Shown here: piece after piece, positions 10,374 through 22,264 of the stretch | Layout: every line of letters begins with the position of its first letter | Position numbering within the stretch: the stretch's first letter is position 1 | NCBI GenBank assembly: GCA_001972305.1 | Contig: BDDD01000115.1 | Location: 610,485-674,484, forward strand | Origin: Cephalotus follicularis | Lineage: Eukaryota > Streptophyta > Magnoliopsida > Oxalidales > Cephalotaceae | Reading direction: 5' to 3' | Length of the DNA stretch: 64,000 bases | Translations under genes and position numbers: made by a program | Notes under the pieces: generated by a model | What the model saw: only the letters and a program-made list of their open reading frames with translations | What the model was told of the DNA's origin: nothing | The model's database searches: none

Positions 10374-11951
10374 ATGGTATTCCTTCTCTTCATTTTGTTT
10401 CTCCCCTTATTTCTCTTGTTTCTTCTCCAAAAGCACTGGCTCCATAGAAATGTTCATCTCCCTCCTGGCCCTCGAGGGCTTCCCTTAGTCGGTAGCCTCC
10501 ACCAGATTATTAGCTCAAACCCTCCTCTTTATTTATGGCGACTCTCTAAAAAATATGGTGCCATCATGTCCTTAAAACTTGGTCTTGTACCAGCCATAGT
10601 GATTTCTTCTGCCAAATTGGCTAAAGAGGTCTTGACAGCTCAAGATAAAATATTTTGTAGTAGACCACAATTGCTGGGCCAACATAAATTGTCCTACAAC
10701 GGCCTAGATTTGGCTTTTGCACCATACGGTGCCTGTTGGAGAGAGACGAGGAAAGTATGTGATGTTCATCTCTTCAACTCTAGGCGAGTGCAAAGTTTTC
10801 GCTCAATTCGAGAAGAAGAGGTGTCACGGATGATGGAGAAGATAAGCAAATCGGATGCCATTACCAACTTGAGTAAGGAAATGATGTGTCTTTCAAGTAC
10901 CATAATATGTAGAGTTGCTTTCGGCAAGAGATATGAGAACGAAGAAAATGAAAGAAATGGATTTAAGGAGATGCTAAAAGAAACTCAAGCCATGCTTGGA
11001 ACCTATTTTGCCTCAGACCATTTTCCTTTCATTGGTGGCTTGATCGATAGACTCACTGGATTGATTGCTCGACTTGAAAAAAACTTCATAGAAATGGACA
11101 TGTTTTGGCAAGTACTCATCGATGATCACCTCGACCCAAAGAGACCAAAACCCGCGCAAGAAGACATACTCGATATTCTACTTCAAATATGGAAGGATGG
11201 TGGTTCCAATATCCAGCTTACTTGGGATCACATCAAAGGAGTGCTCATGGTAAGCTGCTTTTCGGTCCAATTACTTAAATCTCAATTATCTATAATTTAT
11301 TAAGCATCAAATGATACCTTTTTTGGGGGCTGAGGGCAGGATATATTTATTGGTGGAACAGATACAACTGCAGCCTCTGTGACATGGGCCATGACATTCC
11401 TAATGAAGAATCCTAGAATCATGAAGAAAGCTCAAGAAGAAGTTCGAAATTTATGTGGAAATAAAGGTTTTGTAAATGAAGATGATGTCCAAAACCTACC
11501 TTATCTAAAAGCTGTAGTGAAAGAGACTTTGAGACTACAACCAGTTGATCCTTTACTAATTCCAAGAGAAACAATGCAAAGCTGCAAATTAGATGGCCAT
11601 GACATACCAGTCAAAAGCATAGTATACGTAAATGCATGGGCTATTGGAAGAGATCCTGAAGCATGGGAAAACCCAGAAGACTTTAATCCTGACAGATTTA
11701 TTGACAGTTACATTGACCTGAAAGGTCAAGATTTTGGACTTATTCCATTTGGTGCTGGTCGCAGAATTTGTCCCGGGATGAATATGGGAATTGCCATCGT
11801 TCATATAGCACTTAGTAATCTTCTTTACAAATTTGATTTGGAATTACCAGCAGGGATGACAAGAGAAGACTTGGATTTCGAGATGTTACCAGGTATTGCA
11901 ATGCACAAGAAAAACGATCTTTGCATCGTGACTAAGGACCATATATTGTGA
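10374..11951 (+). CDS. Cytochrome P450, CYP71 clan (two exons)
   Basis: Exon 1 is 10374-11249 (292 codons) and exon 2 is 11340-11951 (203 codons plus stop); the 90-bp phase-0 intron starts GTAAGC and ends GGGCAG. The 495-residue product is normal for a plant microsomal P450. It has an N-terminal membrane anchor (residues about 2-20), a proline hinge 'LPPGPRGLPLVG', the I-helix 'GGTDTTAAS' just after the splice junction, 'KETLRLQP' (ExxR), 'FNPDRF' (PERF-type) and the haem loop 'FGAGRRICPG' with its Cys ligand. CYP71/CYP83-type proteins are ER-bound monooxygenases of specialised metabolism supplied with electrons by P450 reductase; the substrate cannot be told from sequence. The intron position before the I-helix is the conserved one of A-type P450s. 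No stops or frameshifts are seen. It stands alone between retroelements. Confidence 0.93.
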
Positions 11952-12060
11952 AAATAAAATTTAAATTCAGTGTCCATCACCGTTTGAGAGTTTTTCTGAA
12001 TGTTTGGGGTGTAACTTCTTACAGCTTGTTAGTTGTAATAAGAAGGCAAAAAAAATTACA

Positions 12061-12066
12061 AATAAA
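12061..12066 (+). promoter_or_regulatory. Possible polyadenylation signal of the P450 gene
   Basis: AATAAA about 110 bases after the stop codon, preceded by GT-rich sequence (tgtttggggtgtaacttctt). It fits a plant near-upstream element, but plant signals are loose, so this is tentative. Confidence 0.45.
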
Positions 12067-12220
12067 TGAAGTTTTTATTTTTAATTGGTACCAAGTTGTA
12101 TGATAAAAAGAGAGATGTGATTATGTGTAAGATTTATTAATTAAGATTTAAGGCTTTGCAATGTCAAGTCATTTTTACATTGTCTCATCATCAAATTGAG
12201 TTTCATCTTTATTTATGACA

Positions 12221-13194
12221 TGAGAAAAATCTGTTTATACTAAGTAGGACACGTGTCCACCGTGAATTTAGCCAGATGTCCAAGAAATCTTGAAGCTCAC
12301 ATAGACACCGGTCTGAGGAAGCTTTATGGAACACAGCTAAGAAGAGGGCGAGGAGTCCCTTCTTTAACATCAAAGCCAAGGAGCCCTTGCATGACAGAGG
12401 ACCTCCTTCACGGCACCAGTGCCGAGGACCTCCTCTCCCCGAATGAGCTTTTACTTAGATACAGGGCAGAGGACGTCCTTCAAGGCACCAATGCCGAGGA
12501 CCTTCTCTATCCGAGGAGCAGTCAATCGGATACATAGCAGAGGACGTCCCCCACTGCACCAGTACCGAGGACCTCCTCTTCGGCTATATCCAAAGAGACC
12601 TCATCCTCGGCAGTATGGCAGAGGACCCGGCGTCCCAAGCACACGCCCCTGAAGAAGCTCCAGACATTAAAGACCTTGAAGCAGATATGAGACCAGAGGA
12701 CATCTCTCATCTTCATCCTCCTCCTCCTCTGCTACATGGCGCCACAAATTCAGCCTATATTCAAGGAGTCGATCTCTACAGATATGGAAGGTGAGGTATA
12801 ATAAACTACCTACAAGGAAAGTAGCGACAAATCAGGTGGAGATAAGGGAAATCCCGAGATCCTCGGCATTTCCTTAGGGGACAACTATCACCTCCGCATT
12901 TCACGCTCAAACAGTTACAAACCAGCACTATAAATACAAGAATCAAAGACATATCTCAGGTCAGCCACTTTTACATTTGAAAGAACCTTGTTTTCTCTGT
13001 GCAAAGCCTAACTTGAGCGTTGGAGTGTCCCCGGGAGAACAACCTCCTGGACCTTGAACGTGTTTGCTCTTATGTATAGGAAAAAACACTTACAGCCATC
13101 CTCATCCTTCATCTTGGAGCATTAAAACAGCGTTTCCCTAAACAAATCAAGCCCTTACACGTGGGGTACTGTTGAGGGAAGAATTTTTGCATCA
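12221..13194 (+). repeat. 5' LTR of the Tat-like element
   Basis: It starts TGAGAAAAATCTG and ends TGCATCA, and pairs with 26098-27065 over its full length. It contains repeated 'gccgaggacctcct' / 'cagaggacgtcc' units (12390-12640), a 'ctataaatacaag' TATA-type box (12928-12940) and a long pyrimidine-rich end. The spurious frames inside it are not genes. Confidence 0.9.
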
Positions 13195-13199
13195 ACAGT

Positions 13200-13217
13200 T
13201 GGCGCCGTCTGTGGGAA
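13200..13217 (+). other. Primer-binding site of the Tat-like element
   Basis: TGGCGCCGTCTGTGGGAA lies six bases after the 5' LTR end. This TGGCGCC-type sequence is the usual minus-strand primer site of plant Tat/Athila-like Gypsy elements. It is copied from the 3' end of a host tRNA; I do not assign which one. Confidence 0.75.
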
Positions 13218-13242
13218 ACGTAGCAAAAAGTCATCAACAATC

Positions 13243-14942
13243 ATGCCTCCGAGAAAGAACAACAACCATCTTGGAGCCACAGGCAGTCAACAACAGGAGA
13301 TCACACCTCTTCTCCCAGAAGCCATCCAAGTTGTGGCCCAAGAGCAAGCTCCCGTCACAGGGGAGCAGCTCAATCAACTTCTCCAGGGAATGGAGCGTAT
13401 CACCGATTTATTGGTCACTACTTTGTCCAACCAACAGCAGCAAGCCGGGCCTGTCCAGCAAGTGGTCCGAGGAGTTTCTGGTCCCAGCAGACCAGGGGTG
13501 GAGACACGGCACCCACGAGGTGCCAGGCGAAACCCACTGAGGGGAGACAAATTTCCCCCTAGGCGGTCAGGGGATAATATTCCCCTGGGGAGGAGACCTG
13601 AGATCAATGCATCTCAGAGGGCAGAGTCCTCGACTACCCGGGATTAGCCTAACGATCCCAGGGGAGCACGCCCTGAACACCAGGCCATGGATGTGGATCC
13701 TCGGGAGGAAGCCAGAGGAGTAGAGGAGGCGCAGGTGCGCTCCAATGCCCCGCGCAGAGCTGGCACGGTGCGAGGAAGTAGGGTCGACCCCCCAGCCACA
13801 GTAGCTGGAGGGTCACGTGTTTCTAGCAGGGCTAGGAACATAGAGGATGTGGAGCAAGCAGTGAATAGAAAGCTTGCCGAGTTGGAAAGAAGGTTCCGAG
13901 GAGAGGAACAACACAGGGAGCATCTGTCTGAGGTGCGTAACATTAGCACCCACCCCTTCACGTCCGAGATCATGGCAGAGCTTGTTCCCAACGGGTTTCA
14001 ATTCTCAAGCCTTGATAAATATGATGGGTCCATGGACCCCATCCAACATGTACGCTCTTACATTCAAGCTATGTGGATGTACCAAGTCTCGGATGCTACG
14101 CTTTGCCGAGGATTCCCAGCGACCTTGACTGGAGCTACCCAGTCATGGTATTTCACCTTGGCGAAGGATTCGGTGGAGAACTTTGATCGGTTTAAGGAAC
14201 TGTTCGTAACTAAGTTCCTCAACAACACCATACAGAGGAGGAACTCCACCCACTTGATCAATGTGGTACAGGGTAAAGATAAGTCACTGAGAGATTACCT
14301 CACCAGATTCAACAGATAATCTCTCACAGTGAAAGACCTGGAGCCATCCTTTGCACTAGCAGCTTTGAACAGCAGACTGAGGAGCAACTCATCCTTCACC
14401 TTCTCTCTTCTGAAGAGACCCGCAACGGACATGGCAGACTTGCTAAGGAGAGCAGAGAGATATGTCAACGCCGAGGAAGAGATGGCAGCCAGGAAACAAA
14501 AAACACCCTGGTCAGGCCATCAAGAGGAGAAAGGGGAGCATTCATGAAATGCTCCCGAGAGGAAAGAGAAGAAGGAAACGTCGGAATTGTCCAAGGAAGA
14601 CCTTAGACATAAACTCTCCAAACGTGAGAGTTCATCCAAGGGAGCACTACCAATCCCGTTCTACAACAACTTTGCCCCCCTCCTCGATACACGCACCAGA
14701 ATACTTGCTGTGGAGCAAGATAAGGTCCCTTTCCAGTGGCCTGAGAAGTTGAGGTCCCCGGCAGAGAAGAGGGACGTAGAGAAATATTGTCGGTACAATC
14801 GTGACCATGGGCAAGATTCCGAGGAGTGCAGGCAGCTGAAGAATCAGATTGAGGATCTTATTAGAAAGGGACATCTGTGCAAGTACGTGGACAGAGATGC
14901 TCCCCAAGGAAGAAGGGAGCAAAGAAGAGAAGAGGCTCCTCA
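13243..14942 (+). pseudogene. Tat-like gag (nucleocapsid/capsid), three in-frame stops
   Basis: One reading frame runs from ATG 13243 to the nested element at about 14943 but is broken by TAG 13645, TAA 14317 and TGA 14545. The middle carries the Retrotrans_gag core ('FPATLTGATQSWYFTLA' and 'FKELFVTKFLNN'). The end has the knuckle-like 'CRYNRDHGQDSEEC' followed by 'IEDLIRKGHLCKYV', typical of Tat gag. The N-terminal part is Gln-, Arg- and Pro-rich and probably disordered. The C-terminal end and the start of protease are separated by about 3.1 kb of inserted DNA. Confidence 0.85.
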
Positions 14943-16440
14943 GGGATTGTCACACCTGAGCGAAGGTGATCGGCCCTATTATTGTCTGATTATAATTTGG
15001 ACTTATGAAATCCTTGGCCAAGGTTAAGGTAGACTGAAAATTAGATTTCCGGAGAGTTTACCAAAGATCCTAGTAATGATCAGATATTTTAGTCATTGAG
15101 GTACTATCTAGGGTTGACACATATCCTTACCCTAGACCTCAATCGGGGCCAAGTATAACAAGGGATTATAGTACACGCGAACCGACAACTTAGAAAATCT
15201 GTGGTTATTGAGGTGTTGGGAAAATTAATTAGATTAATTTTTCCATCTGGATAATATTAGATATTAATCCAATAGCATTTAAATTGGTCGAGGACTATTT
15301 AGAATGGCTAAAGCGGACCCGAAGGGTATTTCGGTAATTTATGAACACCTCTCTGATAACCAAGATTTTAAAGGGTCCCTGCCTTATAATGATAGATCTT
15401 TGATATGTTAGACATATTAAGTCTTGGTGTCAAATATCGGTTGTGTGGATTTTACATTTTGTGGAAACACTTATGTTTAATCTTACTTAACCAATATTTG
15501 AAAGTGACATGAGAACACTAAAGGAGTTAGACTTTTTGTGCTTGACTGGCCAGAAGGCGTCGACGTCTTTTAGAAAGACGTCGATGCGTTTCTTTGATAA
15601 AGACATCGTTATCTTTTAGAAAGCATCGATGTGCTTTGTGCCACGATCTATAGGAGTCGACGTCTTTTGGAAGGAGTCGACGTCTTTGAGCAGAACGTGC
15701 AACCTGTGCACGAGCTCAAATCGTGGGCACGATCTCTCCCTTGTTTCCAGCATCCAACTCCCGTTCTTGCACGTTTTGGAAACGTGGGAATCATGGCTTC
15801 AGACTCCTAGGGAGTGAAGGCCATGATTCTGAGTAAATGGAAGATTGGGAGAGAGAATCAGGGGCTGGTATTAAAAGCATTTTCTACAGAAGAAAGAACG
15901 AAGGAGGTTGGAAGTAGGTGTGACCTTTTTGCTGAGCAATTGGACTTCGATTCTCTCGGCAGACTGTGAGTGATTGTTTGACTGATATACACCAAGCAAG
16001 GCTTATCTAGGGTGGATTGATTACTGATTTCAATGGTCATAATCAATACTCCTTTTCTAAGCTAAGTGAGAGAGTGAGTGAGTTCTAGCTTTTGGAACTT
16101 GCTGGGAGATCTACCTGCTGTACCTGAAGCTTGGAGAAGATCAAAGGGAATCTACTCAAGCTTGTACCGGCAAAGAACGAAGGAGCCAACACCCACTGGT
16201 ATAACCTATGGTCCCTCTTCTTCTTGCCATGTTTGTGTGTCACCATTGGATGCAATGGTGATACCTATTCAGTTATGTTGATGTTGTGGTGATCCATGGG
16301 ATCTGTGGACGTGCCCTTATGGATTTGTTTATGTTATATAGGGTACTATTCTGCTGCATGATTAACTGTTTAAAAGTTTTTATTCTATACTCTTACACCC
16401 TATGTCCATTTTGGCACCGGAGTCGGTTTATCCGATTCCA
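14943..16440 (+). repeat. 5' LTR of the nested element
   Basis: It begins about 'gggattgtcacacctgagcg' and ends 'ccgattcca', directly before tggtatcagag. It includes a palindrome cluster (15555-15685) and a 383-bp 3' part (16058-16440) duplicated at 17693. Its first ~110 bp recur inverted at 30700-30810, showing another copy of this family nearby. Confidence 0.7.
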
Positions 16441-16444
16441 TCTG

Positions 16445-16455
16445 TGGTATCAGAG
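16445..16455 (+). other. Primer-binding site (tRNA-Met type)
   Basis: TGGTATCAGAG, complementary to the 3' end of plant initiator tRNA-Met, four bases after the LTR end. The same site follows the LTR at 55472. Confidence 0.75.
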
Positions 16456-17692
16456 CGTCCCACAACATCCTTAATTGGATATGTATGCAATAGATGATGT
16501 TCTAATTAATGGTTTAATCATTGGATGTGTTTTTGTGATCAAACTGAATTTTCTAAGTGCCTTAATGAAAATGACTTGAAATAGGATTTCAGTGTGTTTT
16601 TGTACTGGGAATGTTGCATAAATGTGTTTAGAATTAAGTTTGGAACATGCATGGTGCATTTAGGAATACCAGAATGGTATTCTATTGTCTAAACCATTGA
16701 TTTCAGCATTTTTAGAAATACAGAAAATGCCAAGGGGGCTAAAGACGTCGATGTCTTATGGTAGACGTCGATGTCATGTGCAATTTCCAGGATAGACATC
16801 GACGTTTTTGGTAAGACGTCGATGTCATGTCAAATTCCCAGTAAAGACGTCGACGTTCGTTATAGACGTCGATGTCTGGATCATACTTTCTAAAACGCGT
16901 CGATGTTTATGGTAGACGTCGACGCCTTTTCAACTCTAAGGGAAAAACGCATTGATGCTCTGTTTTAGGCATCGATGCCTTGTTCATGCTTTTCCAGAAA
17001 ACACGTCGATGCCTTTTGGTAAGGCGTCGACGTCTTTTATAAAATTAAAAAAAAAAACTGTTTTTGTATAAAATTGGATTTTATACATTTAGGCACTTGG
17101 AAGATTAAAATCATTGCTTGATTTAGTGGGAGTTTGATCAATTAACAATCTTTGAATTAAATTGTGTAGTTGGCTATCATTTATGGCATTTGTTTTATCT
17201 TGTGATTTTATTATATTGGATATAATATATGTCTTATGCACAATGGATGGCCCGAAAAGGACATAGACCTAGTTTATTGTTTTCTAAGTGTGGATGGATT
17301 TTAATTTATTTATTATCTTTAAAGGTCTGTAATAAGGTGCCTGCGTGCACTATTTATTTTTCCTTACTTTTATATTTTCTCCTTGTAATTTTAAATGTAA
17401 ATTTCTTTTCGAATATGTATTGTTCCTTTTTTGTAAAAGAAGACTATGCAAGGAGATATGGAGGAAAGGAGAAATGAAGTACAAGACTTTTGAAGGCCAT
17501 GTATGCATGGTAAATGCTGTAATAAATAGATTTATATCCGTACACCTAGGAAGACCTTGTAATGACTTTGGGCTCAAGTCATTGCATCTAATGTCCTGGC
17601 CAAAATCCATTGACATATTTTAGAAATATGTCCAAGGTGCATAAGATACACGTCTTGCATGATCAGCCGTAATTAATTGGAATTGGCTAATC
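16456..17692. other. Internal DNA of nested element, no gene
   Basis: It holds a cluster of 'gacgtcgatgtc'-type palindromes (16742-17040) and AT-rich sequence. The open frames present are short and do not resemble gag or pol. The boundary with a truncated second LTR is at 17693. Confidence 0.6.
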
Positions 17693-18075
17693 TAAGCTAA
17701 GTGAGAGAGTGAGTGAGTTCTAGCTTTTGGAGCTTGCTGGGAGATCTACCTGCTGTACCTGAAGCTTGGAGAAGATCAAAGGGAATCTACTCAAGCTTGT
17801 ACCGGCAAAGAACGAAGGAGCCAACACCCACTGGTATAACCTATGGTCCCTCTTCTTCTTGCCATGTTTGTGTGTCACCATTGGATGCAATGGTGATACC
17901 TATTCAGTTATGTTGATGTTGTGGTGATCCATGGGATCTGTGGACGTGCCTTTATGGATTTGTTTATGATATATAAGGTACTATTCCGCTGCATGATTAA
18001 CTGTTTAAAAGTTTTTATTCTATACTCTTACACCCTATGTCCATTTTGGCACCGGAGTCGGTTTATCCGATTCCA
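17693..18075 (+). repeat. 3' LTR fragment of the nested element
   Basis: Same length (383 bp) and nearly identical to 16058-16440; I see fewer than ten differences. It ends in 'ccgattcca', after which the host protease frame resumes. Confidence 0.8.
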
Positions 18076-18905
18076 TCAGTCGCATCTGGTGGCGACCACA
18101 AAAATGCAAGAAAAGCCTACAGGAGACAGTCCCTTGCTGTGCAACAAGTCCATCACAGCAAAAGGCTTAGAACTGGTGGAGACGAGAAGGTGATAACCTT
18201 CTCGGAGGCGGACTATGAGGGAGTACGTCTCCCTCACGATAATCCAGTGGTGGTAACTCTTCTGGTGGAATTCTTTACCATTAATAGAATCCTTATAGAC
18301 AGTGGCAGCTCGGCCGATATCCTATATAAACATGCATTTGATCAGCTGATGATATCGGCAGACCAGCTAAAGCCCGTGAAGACCCCACTGGTTGGCTTTG
18401 CAGGCGAGATGATCCATCCTCTAGGATCCATCAACCTATCCGTGGTTGCAGGCACGGCCCCACGCCAGACTCAGGTAGAGATGACATTCCTGGTGGTGGA
18501 CACACCCAGTCCTTATAATGCCATAATAGGGCGACTAGGTCTGAACTTAATAGAGGCCATAGTGTCTACGAGACACTTGTTAGTGAAGTTTCCAACGAGG
18601 TTTGGTGTGGGGGAAGTCAGAGCAGACCAACAGGAAGCAAGGCAGTGCTACAGAGCTGCCATCTTGGATAAGGGGAAGGTCAAGGAACTTACCATAGCAA
18701 ACGTGGAGCTCAGAGGAGACATGAAACCCAGCCTATTGAGGACGTGGTCCAAGTGCCCTTGGAAGAGAGCAGCACTGAAAAAATGTTCCAAGTTGGCTCA
18801 CAGCTTGGAGAGGTGGAGAAGGGGGAATTAATAGCATTCCTCCGAGATAATAAAGATGTCTTTGCCTGGTCGGCGGAGGAGGTCCCTAGGATCAGCCAGA
18901 TGTAA
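18076..18905 (+). pseudogene. Tat-like aspartic protease and linker to RT
   Basis: After 'VASGGDH' the frame continues through 'ADYEGVRLPHDNPVVVTLL', the active site 'LIDSGSSADILY', 'PLVGFAGEMIHPLGSI' and 'FLVVDTPSPYNAIIGR', the flap and second-half signatures of Gypsy retropepsins. A frameshift follows 'VELRG' (about 18715). The linker sequence ending 'DNKDVFAWSAEEV' continues in another frame to a stop at 18902. The active-site triad DSG is intact, unlike the copy at 63630. Confidence 0.85.
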
Positions 18906-18922
18906 TATTTCACAAACTAAGC

Positions 18923-20866
18923 GTGGATCCAGCGAGACCCCCGACCAGACAAAAGAAGAGGAACTTTGCTCCAGATAGGCAGCAGGCAATAGCAGAGGAG
19001 GTGAGCAAGCTGTTGCAGGCAGGGTTCATAAGGGAAGTGTATTACTCAGACTGGCTGGCGAACCCAGTACTAGTCAAAAAAGCAAATGGCAAGTGGAGGA
19101 TGTGCATCGACTTCACAGAACTCAACAAAACTTGCCCAAAGGATCACTTACCTCTCCCAAAGATAGACCAGTTGGTGGATGCGATCTCGGGTTACAGAAT
19201 GTTAAGCTTCTTGGACGCCTACTCGGGATACAATCAAATTCCCATGTACGGGCCCGACGAGAATAAGACAGCATTCATCACGGACCGAGGAATGTATTAC
19301 TACAAGGTTATGCCCTTCGGCTTGAAGAATGCAAGGGCCACCTATCAACGTCTGGTAAACAAAATCTTTGAGCCTCAGATTTGGAAAAATATGCAGGTCT
19401 ACATCGATGACATGCTCGTCAAGACCCCGGCCAGGAGCCCCCACATAAAAGACTTGGAGGAAACGTTTGAGCTGTTGAGGAGATACAACATGAAACTTAA
19501 TCCATCCAAGTGCACATTTGGGGTCACCTCTGGCAAGTTCCTCGGATTCATGGTCTCCAGCAGAGGAATAGAGGTCAACCCAGAGAAGATCTCGGCAATC
19601 CAAAGCATGAGGCCTCCTCAAACCATCAGGGATGTTCAAAGGTTAAATGGGAAGATTGCAGCCCTGAGCAGGTTTGTGTCAAAGTCAGCAGAGAAGTGCC
19701 TTCCCTTCTTCAAAATACTCAGAGATCCCAAGGGATTTTCTTGGTCAAACGACTGTCAAGCAGCCTTCAACAAGTTAAAGGAATACCTGGCTTCCCATCC
19801 TCTGATCTCAAAACCTAAGAATGGGGAAGACTTGTATTTGTACCTTGCAGCCACCTCGGGCGCAGTGAGTGCAGTGCTAGTCAGTGAAGATGAAAAAGTT
19901 CAAAAGCCAGTATACTACGTGAGCAAGGCTTTGAATGATGCCGAGGGGAGGTACCCAGAGGTGGAGAAGTTTGCCTATGCTTTGATTATCTCGACCAGAA
20001 AACTGAGGCCATATTTCCAAGCCCATACAATCAAGGTTCTGACTGACAAACCACTCAAACAAGTTCTTGCAAAGCCTGACACCTCGGGCAGGTTAATCAA
20101 GTGGTCAGTCGAGTTTGGCAAGTATGATATGAAGTTCGAAGCCAGACCAGCCATCAAATCACAGGTCCTGGCCGACTTTGTTGGAGATAATACACCTACG
20201 GAGTGTATGGAGGAGGACCCCTCCGAGAGTGAGAGGGGAATTTGGAAGTTATCTGTGGATGGCTCATCATGCATCACTGGCAGTGGAGCAGGTCTAGTAC
20301 TGATGAGTCCAGATGGTTGGACGTTAGAGTATGCTCTGAGGTTCAAGTTTAAAGCTACAAACAACGAAGCTGAGTGGGAAGCTCTGATAGCGGGGCTGAC
20401 AATTGCAAAGCACTTGGAGGCACAAAAGGTGGAGGCCTCCAGTGATTCTCAGCTAGTGGTTGGTCTAGAAAATGGAGAGTAGGAAGCCCGAGAAGACTCT
20501 ATGGCGAAATACTTATCCCATTTTCTGAGTATGAAATCAGCCTTCAGTTTTCTAAGAATTTTAAAAGTACCCAGAGCAGAAAACGCCCGAGCAGACCAGT
20601 TATCAAAACTAGCAACGGCAGAGGAGATGGAGAAGAATCAAACCGTTCTAGTAGACTACCTGGACAGGCCCACCATCTCTGAAGCAGATGTGATGGACAT
20701 TGACATACCGGAAGAGCCAAACTGGATGACTCCTTTCATCAATTGGCTGAGAAATGGAATTCTATCAGAGGACCCCGTAGAGGCAAGGAAACTAGTGTAC
20801 AGAGCAAATAGGTTCCAATTCCAAGATGGGATCCTCTACAAAAGATCTTTCTCTTTCCTTGGTTAA
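18923..20866 (+). pseudogene. Tat-like RT, RNase H and second RNase H
   Basis: The RT shows 'KWRMCIDFTELNK', 'FLDAYSGYNQIPM', 'KVMPFGLKNA' and the catalytic 'VYIDDMLVK'. Then come 'LLRRYNMKLNPSKCTFG' and 'GFMVSSRGIEVNPEKI' of the thumb, the first RNase H ('YLYLAATSGAVSAVLV', 'YPEVEKFAYALI'), and a second, archaeal-type RNase H ('WKLSVDGSSCITGSGAG', 'ATNNEAEWEALIAGL', 'SSDSQLVVG'). The frame is open for 519 codons, interrupted only by TAG 20480-20482, and then continues to 20866. The second RNase H is a known feature of the Tat lineage. Confidence 0.9.
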
Positions 20867-21901
20867 GATGCTTGACCCCCTTAGAGGCCGATTACGCTTT
20901 GAGTCCATGAATGAATTTGTGGCAACCACACTGGGGGCAGAACATTGTCTCACAAGCTATTGAGACAAGGCTACTACTGGCCGACAATGCATCAAGATGC
21001 TATTGACCTGGTAAGAAAGTGTGACAAATGTCAGAGGAACGCAAACATAAGCAGAAGACCTTCTCAACCTCTGACGTCTATCACGGCCCCATGGCCCTTT
21101 GCACAATGGGGAATGGACTTTGTCGAACCACTACCCATGGCGACAGGCCAGAGGAAGTTTCTCATTGTAGTAGTGTAATACTTTACCAAGTGGGTGGAAG
21201 CAGAACCTCTAGCCATAATTACTGAGAAGAACACGGAGAGCTTCGTATGGAAGTCAATCATCTGTAGATTTGGAGTCCCGAGGACAATCGTCTCAGACAA
21301 CGGTAAACAGTTTGATTGCCAAGCCTTTCGTGATTTTTGCAAGGAGTGGAGGATAGAGCATAGGCTTGCTTCAGTGGCCTATCCCCAAAGCAATGGTCAA
21401 GCCGAGGTGATCAACAGAGAAATCATCTCAGGCTTGAAGAAGCGCCTCTAAGACAGCAAAGGAAGATGGACAGGGGAGCTACCAAGTGTACTATGGGCAT
21501 ACAGAACCACTCCTCAGACAACAACTGGTGAGTCCCCATACAGCCTTTGTTTTGGAGCTAAAGCCATGATACCGGTAGATATTGGAGTACAATCAGCAAG
21601 AGTTGTACATTTCACTGAAGACAACAACGAAGAAGGGTTTAGATGCCTCCTCGACTTGGTGGAAGAGCTCAGAGACAAGGCTGCGATCAGAGTTGCAGCC
21701 TACCAGCAGAGGGTGAGTCGCTACTATAACAAAAGGGTAAGCCCTAGGCCACTAAGACAAGGAGATCTAGTCCTGCGCAACTCAGCTATTGCAGATCCAA
21801 CTGGTACCAGAGGAAAACTAGCCCCTGCCTGGGAAGGGCCATACAAGATCAAGAGGGTCCTCCGCCCAGGAACATTCAAACTTGAAATTTTGGGGGGGTA
21901 G
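20867..21901 (+). pseudogene. Tat-like integrase
   Basis: The zinc-binding part 'HTGGRTLSHKLLRQGYYWP' plus 'KCDKCQRN', the catalytic Asp in 'QWGMDFVEPLP', the second Asp in 'TIVSDNGKQFD' and the Glu in 'YPQSNGQAEVIN' are all present in one frame. Stops occur at about 20864-20900, at TAA 21176 and at TAA 21449. The C-terminal part has 'YYNKRVSPRPLRQGDLVLR' and 'GPYKIKRVLRPGTFKL'. No chromodomain is seen, consistent with Tat rather than a chromovirus. Confidence 0.88.
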
Positions 21902-22264
21902 GGAGATTGCCAGAGCTTGGAATGCCGAGCATCTGAGGAAGTATTATCAATGATTGTAAATTGTACGAATTCAGACATCAATGAAACAGAATTTTTCAAA
22001 ACACTTGTTCAACATCATAGTTCCAAGTTTGCAAGGGACCGGAGGTCCAATGTTCATGTCCTCAAACCTCTGAATAGCCACCGATCAACTCCCTCAGTCT
22101 CTACTCCAAGCATGTCTGACCATGCCCCCAAGGGGGCATTCAGGGTACATCCTGACATCAGTCCAGTGGTTTCTAAGTTGTCTTACAAAGACTAGCCCCT
22201 AAAGGAAAAAAAACACAAGAAAAGGTCTCGAACAGACTGAGGTAACAAACGTCCGAGAAAACAC

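Larger units (their letters stand above)
14943..18075 (+). mobile_element. LTR element nested in the gag/protease junction
   Basis: The host frame breaks at about 14943 and resumes at about 18076 with 'VASGGDH', the sequence that follows gag directly in the related element at 63850. The insert is an LTR (about 14943-16440), a primer site tggtatcagag (16445-16455), about 1.2 kb of internal DNA, and then a 383-bp exact-length repeat of the LTR's end (17693-18075). Only the last part of the second LTR is present, and some host codons are missing at the left junction, so no target duplication is seen. No protein-coding segment remains inside; it is a deletion derivative. Confidence 0.75.

Noticed and set aside
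11589..11804. Minus-strand frame across the P450 exon 2
   Set aside because: Shadow of the plus-strand P450, which carries all the conserved motifs.
12253..12716. Open frames repeated in both copies (12253-12716 and 26139-26587)
   Set aside because: They are inside the two LTRs and recur because the LTRs are copies of each other.
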